Source: Ignavibacteria bacterium UBA2333 (lineage in GTDB: Bacteria; Bacteroidota; Ignavibacteria; Kapaibacteriales; Kapaibacteriaceae). From it: a stretch of DNA of 64,000 bases. Position 1 is the stretch's first letter. Every line of letters begins with the position of its first letter. Below are positions 15,113 through 25,700 of this stretch, piece after piece. A program made the translations under genes and the position numbers. The stretch covers positions 1 through 64,000 of the forward strand of contig DDUR01000034.1 of assembly GCA_002344895.1 (NCBI GenBank), written 5' to 3'. The notes beneath the pieces were generated by a model. It did not search any database and was not told the origin of the DNA. It saw nothing but the letters and a program-made list of their open reading frames with translations.

Positions 15113-16902
15113 TGAATTGCAGCCTCCAAAAGTTGTCGTTCGTGCAGATCGGCGTATGTACCGCCAAGGGTTAAGAGTTCGTTGTGACTGCCTGATTCGA
15201 TGATCTTGCCGTCCTTCAGAACGATGATACGATCACAGTCTTTTACAGCCGACACGCGGTGGGCGATGATGATCGTTGTGCGACCATGTTTTACGGTTTC
15301 GAGACCGCGGAGAATACGGGATTCGGTATCCGTATCTACAGCCGAGAGCGAGTCGTCGAGGATGAGTACGGCCGGGTCGTCTAGAATTGCTCGCGCCAGT
15401 GCCGTTCGTTGTTTCTGCCCACCACTTAACGTGATTCCGCGTTCACCAACAACGGTGTCGTATCCCTGAGGCAGGTTCACAATGTCGCCGTCAAGTTGTG
15501 CGAGTGACGAGGCTCGTAGAACGTCTTCGTCCGTTGCGTCGGGATTACCAAAACGCACGTTTTCGCGGATTGTATCACTGAAGAGGAACGACTCCTGCGG
15601 AACAACTGCGATGGCATCGCGGAGTACACCAAGGGGAATCGTTCGGACATCATGACCGTCAATACGTACCGATCCATCCGTAACATCATACAGCCGCGGT
15701 ATGAGGTTTACCAGTGACGTTTTGCCTGCTCCAACATGTCCAACAATTCCGAGCGATGTACCAGCGGGAATGTTAAGGTCGATGTTGTGTAATACCGTTG
15801 TCATGGTGCCAATTCCATCCGACGTGGTTGTCGGATAGGCCAGCGTGACGTTGGAGAACGACACGGAACCCTTGAGTTCCTTAATCGACATGTTCGTGAA
15901 CTCCGTATCACGGATTTCAGGCACATGTTCAATAATTGCACCAAGTCGTGCCATTGAAGCAGCACCACGCTGTATCATCCCTGTTACCCAACCAATGGCC
16001 GCTATCGGCCATAGAAGTTGATTTAGATAGATGAAGAACTGTGTGAGCATGCCAACGGTCAACATGTCCTTGACGATGAGCCATCCGCCAAAACCGATGA
16101 CGATGACGTAACTGATGTTAAAGAGGACCGTCATTGCCGGCATCATGAGGGCGTTGTACCGGGCCAGTTTCATGTTCCGACCGTAATACGTCCGACTCTC
16201 GTCAGCGAAGGTCATGTCTTCCGATTCTTCTCGCGCATAGGCACGCACAACACGTACACCGGAGAATGTCTCCTGCGCATGTGTTGTAATGTGCTCGTAC
16301 TGTTCCTGAACACGTTTGTACTGTTCGTGGATCTTACGTCCGAGTTTGTACGTGCTGTATGCAATGAAGGGAACGGGGATAACGATGGCTAGTGTAAGCC
16401 AACCGTTTAACGACACCATAAACGACAATGCGAAGGCGAAGGTTGTGATGGTATTGGCAGAGTACATCACTGCTGGACCAATAAACTCACGTACCGCGCC
16501 GATGTCATTCGTAAAAAGTGCGATTATACCGCCTGTACTCCTGTCATGGAAAAACTTCTGTGACTGCGACTGCAAGGCATTCACAAAGTCATTCCGCAGG
16601 TCTTCTTCAACACGACGTGATGCAACGATTATCGTACGACGAGTTGCAAACATGAAGAAACCGCTGCCTATCGTTAGCAGCAGGATCTCGCCGATGAGTG
16701 CAAGCACGTTTTCTTGCGTAAAGGTTTCTACACGCAGCGTATCGATCGTTCGGCCTACTACCCTAGGAATCAGCGTCGAGCAGATGTTGCTGATTGTGAT
16801 GAAGGTAATGCCCAAGAGAACAAGCGACCGATACCTACGGAGGTACGGAAGCAGTCTTCGAAGTTCGCGCAGTGCGCCGCCTTGTCGAGGTGTCTCGGCC
16901 AT
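15109..16902 (-). CDS. ABC exporter, fused membrane and ATPase domains
   Basis: A 597-aa half-transporter of the MsbA/multidrug type: six membrane segments (about 20-310), then the nucleotide-binding domain. Walker A is GHVGAGKTS, the Q-loop VPQESFLFSDTI, the signature LSGGQKQR and Walker B VLILDDSLSAVD, with an H-loop in IIAHRVSAV. The residue after Walker B is Asp, not the usual catalytic Glu, as in the degenerate site of heterodimeric exporters; no partner subunit is adjacent. Substrate unknown. It overlaps the aldolase stop/start by one base (TAATG). Confidence 0.9.
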   Translation of the reverse strand: MAETPRQGGALRELRRLLPYLRRYRSLVLLGITFITISNICSTLIPRVVGRTIDTLRVETFTQENVLALIGEILLLTIGSGFFMFATRRTIIVASRRVEEDLRNDFVNALQSQSQKFFHDRSTGGIIALFTNDIGAVREFIGPAVMYSANTITTFAFALSFMVSLNGWLTLAIVIPVPFIAYSTYKLGRKIHEQYKRVQEQYEHITTHAQETFSGVRVVRAYAREESEDMTFADESRTYYGRNMKLARYNALMMPAMTVLFNISYVIVIGFGGWLIVKDMLTVGMLTQFFIYLNQLLWPIAAIGWVTGMIQRGAASMARLGAIIEHVPEIRDTEFTNMSIKELKGSVSFSNVTLAYPTTTSDGIGTMTTVLHNIDLNIPAGTSLGIVGHVGAGKTSLVNLIPRLYDVTDGSVRIDGHDVRTIPLGVLRDAIAVVPQESFLFSDTIRENVRFGNPDATDEDVLRASSLAQLDGDIVNLPQGYDTVVGERGITLSGGQKQRTALARAILDDPAVLILDDSLSAVDTDTESRILRGLETVKHGRTTIIIAHRVSAVKDCDRIIVLKDGKIIESGSHNELLTLGGTYADLHERQLLEAAIQ

Positions 16903-17966
16903 TAGGCTACCGTCACGTCATCACAGAGGTATACGTCCTGAATTGTATGAAGGAGTTGTACACCTTCGGCCATTGGACGTTGAAATGCCTTCCGACCGCT
17001 GATGAGTCCCATTCCACCGGCACGCTTGTTGATTACCGCCGTTGTTATCGCCTCAGCAAAGTCATTTGAACCCGATGGTCCGCCAGAGTTGATAAGTCCG
17101 ATTCGTCCCATGTAACAGTTCGCAACCTGATACCGTGTGAGGTCAATCGGATGATCGGTTGCTAACTCTGAATACATGCGCTTGTCAAGCTTGCCATATG
17201 AAGAGTCGCCGCTATTCAAAGCAAGAAACCCTCCATTGTTTTCTGGAAGCTTTTGTTTGATGATGTCTGCTTCAATCGTAACACCAAGATGATTGGCCTG
17301 GCCTGTAAGGTCAGCTGCCACATGATAGTCTTTATCCTTCTTGAACGCCGAATTCCGCAGATAACACCACAGAATCGTTGCCATTCCGAGGTCGTGAGCC
17401 ATTGCAAATGCTTCGGCAATCTCAACAATTTGACGGTTCGATTCCGGTGAGCCGAAGTAGATCGTCGCGCCAACAGCTGCTGCGCCCATGTCGTGAGCCT
17501 GGCGGATAGTACCAAACAACACCTGATCAAATGTGTTCGGATATGTGAGAAGTTGGTTGTGATTAATCTTCACAACGAAGGGAATCCTGTGGGCATACGT
17601 CCGCGCTACCGATCCAAGCACACCATACGTCGAGGCAACAGCATTACAACCGCCTTCAATGGCGAGTTCGACAATATTGGCTGGATCAAAGTATGCTGGG
17701 TTCTTTGCGAAGGATGCTCCAGCTGAGTGCTCAATTCCCTGATCAACAGGGAGGATACTGACGTATCCCGTACCTGCAAGTCTCCCGGTTCCGAAGAGTC
17801 TGCCAAGGTTGTTCAGAACGCGGTTGTTCCGATCGGTCTTGGCGTAGATGTTGTCGATGACGTGCGGCGACGGACGGTGAATCGTGTCCTTTGGGATTGT
17901 CGTGCACGTGTGCTCGAGGTAATAGGCACTTTTGTCGCCCAGGGCTTCCGTGATGCGGTGAATCAT
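16902..17966 (-). CDS. Class I fructose-bisphosphate aldolase (DhnA/FbaB type)
   Basis: Glycolytic/gluconeogenic aldolase using a Schiff-base lysine, 354 aa. SILPVDQGIEHS, FVVKINHNQLL and WCYLRNSAFKKDKD fit the archaeal-type class I family; the Schiff-base lysine is probably in IEADIIKQK (about 237). The ATG at 17966 has a leader of about 22-28 nt from TATCTTTG (18002-17995). It is the first gene of a three-gene minus-strand operon with the ABC exporter and cystathionine synthase. Confidence 0.88.
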   Translation of the reverse strand: MIHRITEALGDKSAYYLEHTCTTIPKDTIHRPSPHVIDNIYAKTDRNNRVLNNLGRLFGTGRLAGTGYVSILPVDQGIEHSAGASFAKNPAYFDPANIVELAIEGGCNAVASTYGVLGSVARTYAHRIPFVVKINHNQLLTYPNTFDQVLFGTIRQAHDMGAAAVGATIYFGSPESNRQIVEIAEAFAMAHDLGMATILWCYLRNSAFKKDKDYHVAADLTGQANHLGVTIEADIIKQKLPENNGGFLALNSGDSSYGKLDKRMYSELATDHPIDLTRYQVANCYMGRIGLINSGGPSGSNDFAEAITTAVINKRAGGMGLISGRKAFQRPMAEGVQLLHTIQDVYLCDDVTVA

Positions 17967-17994
17967 GTCTGCGGTTCCGTTGCTGATGGAGCCG

Positions 17995-18002
17995 CAAAGA
18001 TA
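17995..18002 (-). promoter_or_regulatory. -7 element TATCTTTG for the aldolase operon
   Basis: Exact TAnnTTTG, 28 nt before the aldolase ATG, in the 44-nt gap after the upstream giant gene. No ribosome-binding site is visible in the leader. Confidence 0.5.
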
Positions 18003-18010
18003 CGCCGTCG

Positions 18011-21000
18011 TCAGCGGACAAGGGTGACGGCACTTCGATAGGCAGGCGTGAGCATCCGTAGTTGGTACACGCCCGGTGCGATGTCGGTGACGTCGAGATT
18101 CAATTCAAAGGAACCGGCTGGCCGGTAGAACTGCATTGATCGGACCGTCTGTCCCGTAATGTCAACGAGCTCAAATTGAACATGGCCAGGAATGCCCATG
18201 GAGTACGGGATCACAGCATGGTCACTGACGGGGTTCGGATTTGGAGCATACAGGCTAAACGTTGAGCCAAAAAACTCGAGCAGTCGGCCCTCTGTGTAAC
18301 ACGACAGGTCGAGAACTACGGTGGCTGATGTTGAATCAGGACGCAGGCAGGATTCCGGTGCATCAATTCGAACGTGAACGGGTTGTTGTTCGTCGGCCGT
18401 TAGATACGTCGACAGTTGCAGGTCTGCAAGTTTGCCACCTGACCAGGGCGCGCCCGTTGTTGAGAGAAAATCGATATCGACACCGCCTCGGAACGGTCGT
18501 GTTGTGTACGACCATCCAGTAGCTACGTTTACAACGTCACGGAATGCTAGGGCCGCTACATCATGTGATACGGTTACGTGAAATGCGGTCGGGTTCCATG
18601 GTGAGGTTTGTAAGGGTCCAACGTCGAGACCAAGAACAGCCGTCGCACCAAGCGGAGTACGCTGTGGAGCTGTTAGGGTGAGTGACATTGGAATCGACGT
18701 CGCCCGCCCTATGAGTTGTACAACAAGATCCAGGCCTGCGGCATTCTGAAGCGTGTATGACGCAGCATAGATTCCGGGACTTCTTGGGCTGAATCGAAGA
18801 ACTAGTGTTACGGAACCACCAGGTGGAATGGTGATCGGGAAGGGCGTTTCAATGCGCAATTCGTCTATGTCGCCCGACGTAGTTGCAGACGAGAGTATAA
18901 GCGGCCGAAGTGGGTCATCATTAACGATTTCAATTGTTGTCGTTGAGTCTCTGCACGAGAGTATTGTACCAAGGTCTATAGGTGGAATAACACTTCGCTG
19001 CAGACCAATACCTTCAACAACGACAGTGTCGAATTGGAATGGCGGAATGTCCTCTGGACCCGGCTTACCGTCGTGCGACACAACAACGAATGTCTGTCGT
19101 CGGCCTGTGCCACGAGGTGTAAACACCACGGGAAGGTCAACAGATTCTCCAGGAGGAATATCGAGAGGAAAGGGGCGAAGGGGGCCACGCCAGTCAAAAT
19201 CCGCACCTGCAGTAACGAGTACAACGTTGTCGACGTGGAGGGGCCACTCCATGTCAGAATTTGTGAGTCGCACAAATCCTTGTTCGGTTGACGTTGTGTT
19301 AATGAAGACCGGTGCAAAAGAGTACCCTGTTGCACGTAATATGGGTAAGTAACCACGACCACGAATCGTGGCAACCAGCTGGCTGTCAATACCAACAGCA
19401 TCGATAAGAATTCGGCCCGCGACATCAGGCCTTATCAGCGGTGTAAACTGAATCGGGATATCTAACGAGGCTCCAGCAGCAATCACAGTGTTCGCTGGAG
19501 GGAGTGTTGCTGTGATTCCCGTAGATGTTGTGTCAATGAGTCTGAATGATGAGACAGTGACGTCAACGTTACCATTGTTTACTACCGTCACAACGCTGTC
19601 GTGTATTGTTTGAAGGCGCCGATTACCAAAGTTTACGTCGTCGACCGACAATGACGGAAGGATACCTTCGCCAAAAACTTGTGTAAATGCTACGCCACAT
19701 TCTACCGGAAGATTAAAATCGATTTGGGCAGACGCCGGGCCTATCGTTGTTGGTGTGTAGGTGATGCGCAGATTTACACAGTCGCCATACCTCAGCGTAA
19801 ACTGTCCCATTGGAGTTACCGTGAAGTCCGGCGAACCACTGATCGTAATCACGCCGCTCACATTAACGCGCCGCTCACTACGGAGTATACAGTTTGCGAT
19901 GATTTGACGTGAGGTCCCAACAATGACTCTGCCAATGTCAGACGTGTCAACAATTGTCCATGGACACTCAGGCCGACCTACACCGACGAGCACAAACGAG
20001 ACGACGTTATCACATGCTCCGTAGACTGTTACGATTGCAGTTCGGCGGCCCTCCTGTGATGGGCTGAATGAGGCCTCGAGCGTCAATGAATCCAACACAT
20101 CCAACATCATACTATCAAGGGACGTAACGATGGTAAAGTCATCCGGATGAGCGCCGCTAATGACGACGCTGTCTATGAGGAGCGCTTGTGTGCCGTTGTT
20201 CTGTAGTCCATGAGGAGACGTGATCGTTACGGTGCGACCGATACCGGTTGGATCAAAGAACAGCGTGTCGATTGTTGTTGACAGGACAGGTGAAAGAATC
20301 GTAAACGATCGATCCGATACGTCTTCTGTTTCTATACCAAGCGCAGACTTAACAACAGCCACATCACGTAAGCCCCTGTTCTCAAGAGAAACGGGTGGTA
20401 TTACAGGAACATTATACCGTCCTTGATATGACGTCGTTATATATCGGAAACCAAGAGCGTCACGTGTGTCACGAGGGTCATCGGCTGACGGACGTGCCGC
20501 ATCTGTTCCTGCTTGTAGTCGAGGTCGATCGTCAGCACCGATCGTTACGCTCCAAGGTATGCGGATAAATGGGTTTGTGCGGACTTCATCCTGGATCACA
20601 CCTTGTGTAGATCGCACAGCAATCGTGTTTAATCCAGTACCGATGATGACAACTTCCTGGCGGCCAGCAGCGTCATCACGCAGATCAAGTGTCGTTAGGT
20701 CAACATCTGCATCGTCGAAGCCGTTACCTGTAACGGTATATCTCCATATCAGTGTTCCTTCAGGACTGAGTTTTTCAAGGAAGCCAACACGACGATCTGT
20801 CTCTGGCATCGTTATGCGACGATCACCAAAAGTAGACTCTCCTTCTATGTAGCCGGCTATGTAGAGATTGTCACTACGATCTGTTCGTAACGACACTACT
20901 CGCTCGTTTGAGCCTGGAACACCGCGTAAAAACGTAACATTTGTGATTGTACCGTCGGCAGCAAACTCTGCGACATAGCCGTCCGAAGCATTAAATGGCG

Positions 21001-22639
21001 CATTCGATGTCGCAGTGCCAATCTCTGTTTGACCAACATGCCATCCACCGACAAACACACGAGATCCATCGGCTACCGCTGCAACTGCACCCACGTCTTC
21101 TGTTCCCGGACCACCGAGACGGCGAGCCCATTGAAATCGCTCCTCAGGTCGCGTTCGAACTCGGATCCTTCCAGAAGCACAACCCCTGTCTGGAACCCAA
21201 GAGTACGAACTACCCGTGACGTTTTGTGCGAGAGGTATGAATGGTCCGTTATCACACGAGAACTCAATGTCGACGGGCTGGAATGCTGGGACACCGGTCC
21301 ATGTAATCGTTGTGGTATCACACGTTGAAAGTACTTCGTCGCCATTTGGCGTAACAACAACAACCGAACCACCGCCACCAATCAGGGCAACTGACGGAAG
21401 GCACGTGGGAGAACCAACGAATGAAAGGACTCCCTGACGAATAATCCTTTGTGCTCCTTGCGTAAACCTGATGGTCAGTGTGCGACTTTCACCAGCACGG
21501 AGCGTAAACGGCGCAAAGTTTTCCAGTCTGAAATGGTCGGGAGAACTTATGAGCGCTGACTGAATGCGCACCTCTGAATTACCAGCCGTTAGTCGTACCG
21601 TTGCCGTCGACGTCCCATTGGCGGGAGGGTCACCGCAGACGAGGGTTTGTTTGTCAACACGGACGTCATAGACAGACGCCGGTGGTGTAACGTACGATAC
21701 ACGCGCGTCAGGCTGTCGACCTCGTCTGAGCTGTACCACTGCAGTACGTTGCCGCGCTATGTCGGTGCAAACCATAGGCGAAACCCACGTGATGCTACAA
21801 AGCGTACTTGATGTTGTTTCAAGGGCAAGGACACTCACGAGATTCACGAGTTCAGCTTCTTCAGCAACAATACTCCGCCCACCCGTCGCTGTGCACAGTG
21901 CTGCAATCGATGGATCTGTGCGACGTACGAGGAGTGTTACTGAGTAAAATCGAATACCTTGAGCGCGAGCTCTATTAATAACGCTTTCGGTGAATTGTTC
22001 ACGGTCCTTGATCTCAGGGTTCGGCTCACCATCGGTAATAAAGAAGGCAACTTTCGGAATTGATGGAGACCGTGTCTGCATCATGTCGAAAACATTCGGA
22101 TCCGAATCAAATGCCACTTCGTAGTTCGTTGCTGTCAATGGTTGGATCCGATCAATTGCAGCAAGGACTGGTCCGGGAGATGTCTGCCAGTCACAAACAG
22201 TTCGAGACTTACCGGAAAATCCAATGATCGCAACGGAAGTTTCGCCATTCCAGACAAGACGTTCAACAAATGCTCGTAAGGCTGCCTTGACGTAGTCAAT
22301 ACGACGGGTTCCACCGGGCAGGACGTCGCTCATCGACTGTGATTCGTCGATGATGAGCATAACCGTTACACTGCCAGCATCAGAGGTAGTAACGCAACTA
22401 TGGCGCACCGTCGATGTAAGGTCTGTTTGACCTCCGTCAACGGTATTCTCAACAACGCGGAAGTCTCGTTCAGTCAGATCAGCGAGTCGTTCGCCCAGAT
22501 CGGAGAAGGCAACGTAGTTGGCAGTTACAGTTGGCCATGACGTCGTGTTGACGTTAAACAGCGTGAGCTGCTGGCTCCACGACGTGCGAACACAACACAG
22601 CAGCAGAAATGTCAGAAGGGTAAGGGGCAAACGGCGCAA
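18011..22639 (-). CDS. Giant secreted VWA / choice-of-anchor D protein with T9SS sorting tail
   Basis: Surface protein of about 1542 aa. A signal peptide (RRLPLTLLTFLLLCCVRTSWSQ) is followed by a von Willebrand A domain with MIDAS LIIDESQSMSD, an ASH-like segment, a region with repeated GGWHVG/AGYIEGEST beta-propeller units (about 500-690), several choice-of-anchor D repeats (FGNRRLQTIHDSVVTVVNNGN type), a cohesin-like module and a C-terminal T9SS type A tail (YAPNPNPVSDHAVIPYS...PGVYQLRML). Only TTG starts are available: 22669 lies in the T-tract of the preceding terminator, so TTG 22639 is preferred. It is a paralogue of the gene upstream. Adhesion or surface-matrix function is inferred. 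Confidence 0.88.
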   Translation of the reverse strand: MRRLPLTLLTFLLLCCVRTSWSQQLTLFNVNTTSWPTVTANYVAFSDLGERLADLTERDFRVVENTVDGGQTDLTSTVRHSCVTTSDAGSVTVMLIIDESQSMSDVLPGGTRRIDYVKAALRAFVERLVWNGETSVAIIGFSGKSRTVCDWQTSPGPVLAAIDRIQPLTATNYEVAFDSDPNVFDMMQTRSPSIPKVAFFITDGEPNPEIKDREQFTESVINRARAQGIRFYSVTLLVRRTDPSIAALCTATGGRSIVAEEAELVNLVSVLALETTSSTLCSITWVSPMVCTDIARQRTAVVQLRRGRQPDARVSYVTPPASVYDVRVDKQTLVCGDPPANGTSTATVRLTAGNSEVRIQSALISSPDHFRLENFAPFTLRAGESRTLTIRFTQGAQRIIRQGVLSFVGSPTCLPSVALIGGGGSVVVVTPNGDEVLSTCDTTTITWTGVPAFQPVDIEFSCDNGPFIPLAQNVTGSSYSWVPDRGCASGRIRVRTRPEERFQWARRLGGPGTEDVGAVAAVADGSRVFVGGWHVGQTEIGTATSNAPFNASDGYVAEFAADGTITNVTFLRGVPGSNERVVSLRTDRSDNLYIAGYIEGESTFGDRRITMPETDRRVGFLEKLSPEGTLIWRYTVTGNGFDDADVDLTTLDLRDDAAGRQEVVIIGTGLNTIAVRSTQGVIQDEVRTNPFIRIPWSVTIGADDRPRLQAGTDAARPSADDPRDTRDALGFRYITTSYQGRYNVPVIPPVSLENRGLRDVAVVKSALGIETEDVSDRSFTILSPVLSTTIDTLFFDPTGIGRTVTITSPHGLQNNGTQALLIDSVVISGAHPDDFTIVTSLDSMMLDVLDSLTLEASFSPSQEGRRTAIVTVYGACDNVVSFVLVGVGRPECPWTIVDTSDIGRVIVGTSRQIIANCILRSERRVNVSGVITISGSPDFTVTPMGQFTLRYGDCVNLRITYTPTTIGPASAQIDFNLPVECGVAFTQVFGEGILPSLSVDDVNFGNRRLQTIHDSVVTVVNNGNVDVTVSSFRLIDTTSTGITATLPPANTVIAAGASLDIPIQFTPLIRPDVAGRILIDAVGIDSQLVATIRGRGYLPILRATGYSFAPVFINTTSTEQGFVRLTNSDMEWPLHVDNVVLVTAGADFDWRGPLRPFPLDIPPGESVDLPVVFTPRGTGRRQTFVVVSHDGKPGPEDIPPFQFDTVVVEGIGLQRSVIPPIDLGTILSCRDSTTTIEIVNDDPLRPLILSSATTSGDIDELRIETPFPITIPPGGSVTLVLRFSPRSPGIYAASYTLQNAAGLDLVVQLIGRATSIPMSLTLTAPQRTPLGATAVLGLDVGPLQTSPWNPTAFHVTVSHDVAALAFRDVVNVATGWSYTTRPFRGGVDIDFLSTTGAPWSGGKLADLQLSTYLTADEQQPVHVRIDAPESCLRPDSTSATVVLDLSCYTEGRLLEFFGSTFSLYAPNPNPVSDHAVIPYSMGIPGHVQFELVDITGQTVRSMQFYRPAGSFELNLDVTDIAPGVYQLRMLTPAYRSAVTLVR
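19172..19185 (+). repeat. GGGGC direct pair, 9-nt period
   Basis: AAGGGGCGAAGGGGGC inside the VWA gene at 18-22.6 kb, opposite to the coding strand. Confidence 0.7.
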
Positions 22640-22667
22640 GGTGTTGCCTGTGAGTGCAGTGGTCGGC

Positions 22668-22703
22668 AAAAAAATGGCCCGCCGACGGAGGCGTCGACGG
22701 GCC
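22668..22703 (-). terminator. Rho-independent terminator after the 22737-27473 gene
   Basis: On the minus strand, a 12-bp GC-rich stem (GGCCCGTCGACG with CGTCGGCGGGCC, loop CCTC) is followed by A and seven T. It separates the two tandem VWA genes, so the second needs its own promoter or read-through. Confidence 0.85.
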
Positions 22704-22736
22704 GTTCATCAAATTGATGGTCTATGGACTGTTACC

Positions 22737-25700
22737 TCAATGTCGAACACTGAGCGGAACAGTAAAGACTGACGGCCCGGAAGTCATTCTGAGCATGTAT
22801 TGACCTGTTCCAAGGTCGAAAGTTTCCAGGTGGAGTTCATAGGAGGCTGATGGAAGGCGCGGTGTTTGAATCTGCTTGACGATGTTTCCGGTGACGTCAA
22901 TAATGTCAAATCGTGTCGCACATTCAATACCAGTGCTGTACTGAATAACTGTCTGCTCGTCTGACGGGTTTGGCGCCGGTAACGCCATCGATGCTTGAGT
23001 GCGGCTGAAGTTCACGAGTCTACCTTGTGCGTAACACACGAGTGACATCGTGACGGTACCAGTTGAGCCGGACGTGACGATACAGTCGTATGGTGTGGAC
23101 ATGACGACGGAAATCGGAAGTGTTGAATCCGCCGTGAGATACACATCAAACAATGGTGTTACGAAGATCGAACCATTTGGCAGGGTTCCCGTCTGTGTTG
23201 TCCCTGTTAATGTAAGTGACCCTGGGCCAGTTGTAGGTGTCCACTGCCAATTGGGATCGCTTGGTGTGCCAATCGAGTTAAAACGCATGTAGCGCTGCGG
23301 ATAACTCATCGTGATTGTAACGTCACGAATTCGGAACGTGTCGAGATCGCCAACTGTCGAGCGAATGGGAATTGCCATTACCTGACCGATAATTCCCGTC
23401 GGAATATTGTCAAAAGCAACTGAGGCGTTTGCCGTTATTCCACGTCCGCTGACATTCACAACGAGGTCCAAAGCTTGGTCATTCGCAAATGAGAAGTTTG
23501 CTGAATACTGTCCCGGAGCAGGAGGCTGGAACGTGACGGTCACTGTGCGCCGTGATCCTGGTGGCACGACAAAGTCTGCTGTTTCGCTGACAGCAAAGGC
23601 ACCGACGTCACCGGTTGCTACCGGAGCTTGACATGTGAGCGGTTCCTGCGTGTTGGCATTCACGATCTCAAGTGTTAGTGTCTTGGTTGCACAGGACAAC
23701 ACGTCTCCAAAGTCGAGTGGAGGCAGTGATGATGCGGGAATTCCAACACCAACAACATCCACGAGTGTTTCTGAATATGGAGGGATCGGATCTGGCCCTG
23801 GTTTAGCATCATGGAGAATCCGAACCTGTGTGCTACGCTGTCCAACGGCTCGTGGTGTAAACGAAACAGGGAAGGTGAGTGGTGGATCTCCTGGGCGAAC
23901 CGTAATCGGGAAGCCTGATGGTACAGCACCTACCCAAGCAAAGTCTGTCTGAGTCTGATCAACAAACTCAACTCCATAGATAACGAGAGGCGTGGTTGCA
24001 TCTACGGACGATACCGTAACGGTACCATCGTTAGGGTGTTGCTGGTTCACTGTCCATGCCGTAAACGTGTGACCAGTTGCATCAATCGCAGGAAGGATGC
24101 CTGTGCCTCGAACGATGCCTTCAAGCTGATTCTGTTGGCCTCGTACGGTCACAAAAACTGAGATACTATGAGGTCCACGTGCCGTTGGTGTATACCGAAC
24201 TGGTATGCGAGCAGTGCCATTTGCTGGAATCGTAAACGGAGTTCCCTGAGGACTGACCACAGGGAAATTGGCATCAGCCGTAAAGGTCACGTTCGTGATG
24301 TCGGCTGGTTCCGTGTTAAGGTTGCGAATGTAGATGGCTGTATCTCGTGGTGTAAGTACACGTTGAGGAACGAGAATGACCGTATCAATGCGTACGATTG
24401 GTTCAACCACGTCCGCACGAATGGTCACATTCGGTACGCCACACTCGGCTGGAATGCCGAAGGCGAGATTGACAATCTTCTGTCCGCCGGACGTAGCATT
24501 AGCTGTCACGGTAATGTTGTGACATCCACCGTTGCCGGGAATGGTAAAGACTCCGAGACCAGTGATCGTGAAATCACCCGTTGCTCCGGTTGCGGTCATT
24601 GTGCCGGACAGGGGATTTGGACCAAGATTTTTCAGCACACAAACGGTTTGAGAAGGAGCTGGTGTTGTACCAAGAGCAATCTTGCCAAAGTCAACGTTTG
24701 TTGCTTCCCATGTACACGGAGGTAGTCCGTCACCATCCATCGAGATTTGTCCTGATGTTCCGCACGTTCCCTTGATATCAAGAATTGCCGTGCGTTTGCC
24801 TGCAGCTGTCGGTTTGAATTCGAATTCCACAGTTAACACTGCGCCAGGAGCGAGTCGTAGTCCTACGAGCGGTGTGAGAAGCCTGAAATCACCCGGATGT
24901 GCACCAATGAGCGTTGCTTCTGTAATTTCCACAGGGAAATTGCCGGTGTTTCGAAGCATACTCTGACTGAATGTTATTGTCTGTCCTACAGCTACGGGAG
25001 TAGGTGCAGAGATCGAAGAGGGATTAACCGTCAGTACCGGAGCTTCAACAGAAAAGACGGCATCTGAAACGTCACTGCTGGCCGGTGGGGCTCCAAACTT
25101 TGAGAAGAAGACATCTGATCCACCCTTACTTCCGATCGCAATCTGGTTCGGTGCTGTTCCGAAGACCTTCGCTCCAGTGAACGTTCCCGTTTCGTATTCG
25201 TAGCCGGTTTGATCCTGAACCTTCATGGTTTTCCATTTGATGGCCGGATTTGTTGGTGCAGCACCTTCAAACAATCGCGGATATCCCAGACCATCAAATG
25301 TCACATAGTAAGGTCTGTTATTGTTGTTGTTGTAGCGATTTGATTGCTGCATCTGTCCAATCGCATTCAAACCGCATCGAATAAAACGCTGGAAGTTACC
25401 GCTGACGTAGATCACCGGTGGGTTGTTCGGCGTTTCAAGGATTCCAATGTTTGTTGCGTCAACGTACGATGCCGATACGCCGTCACCTTCACCATAACCT
25501 TGCCACATGAATGATCCGTCGGCTTTGAACGCCATGACGAACATCCTTCGTGTCGTGAGCGACGGCAAGGTTAGGTCCTGACCTTCAAAACGGACACTCG
25601 GGCTGCTTGTGTAGCCAGCGACGTAGTAATTACAGTCCTTGTCGACCACAACGCCAATGATCTTTTCCTCATTCGAGGCAGACCCGGCAAGGATGGAAGT

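Noticed and set aside
24168..24725. 185-codon plus-strand frame inside the second VWA gene
   Set aside because: Antisense shadow within continuous ASH-repeat coding sequence.
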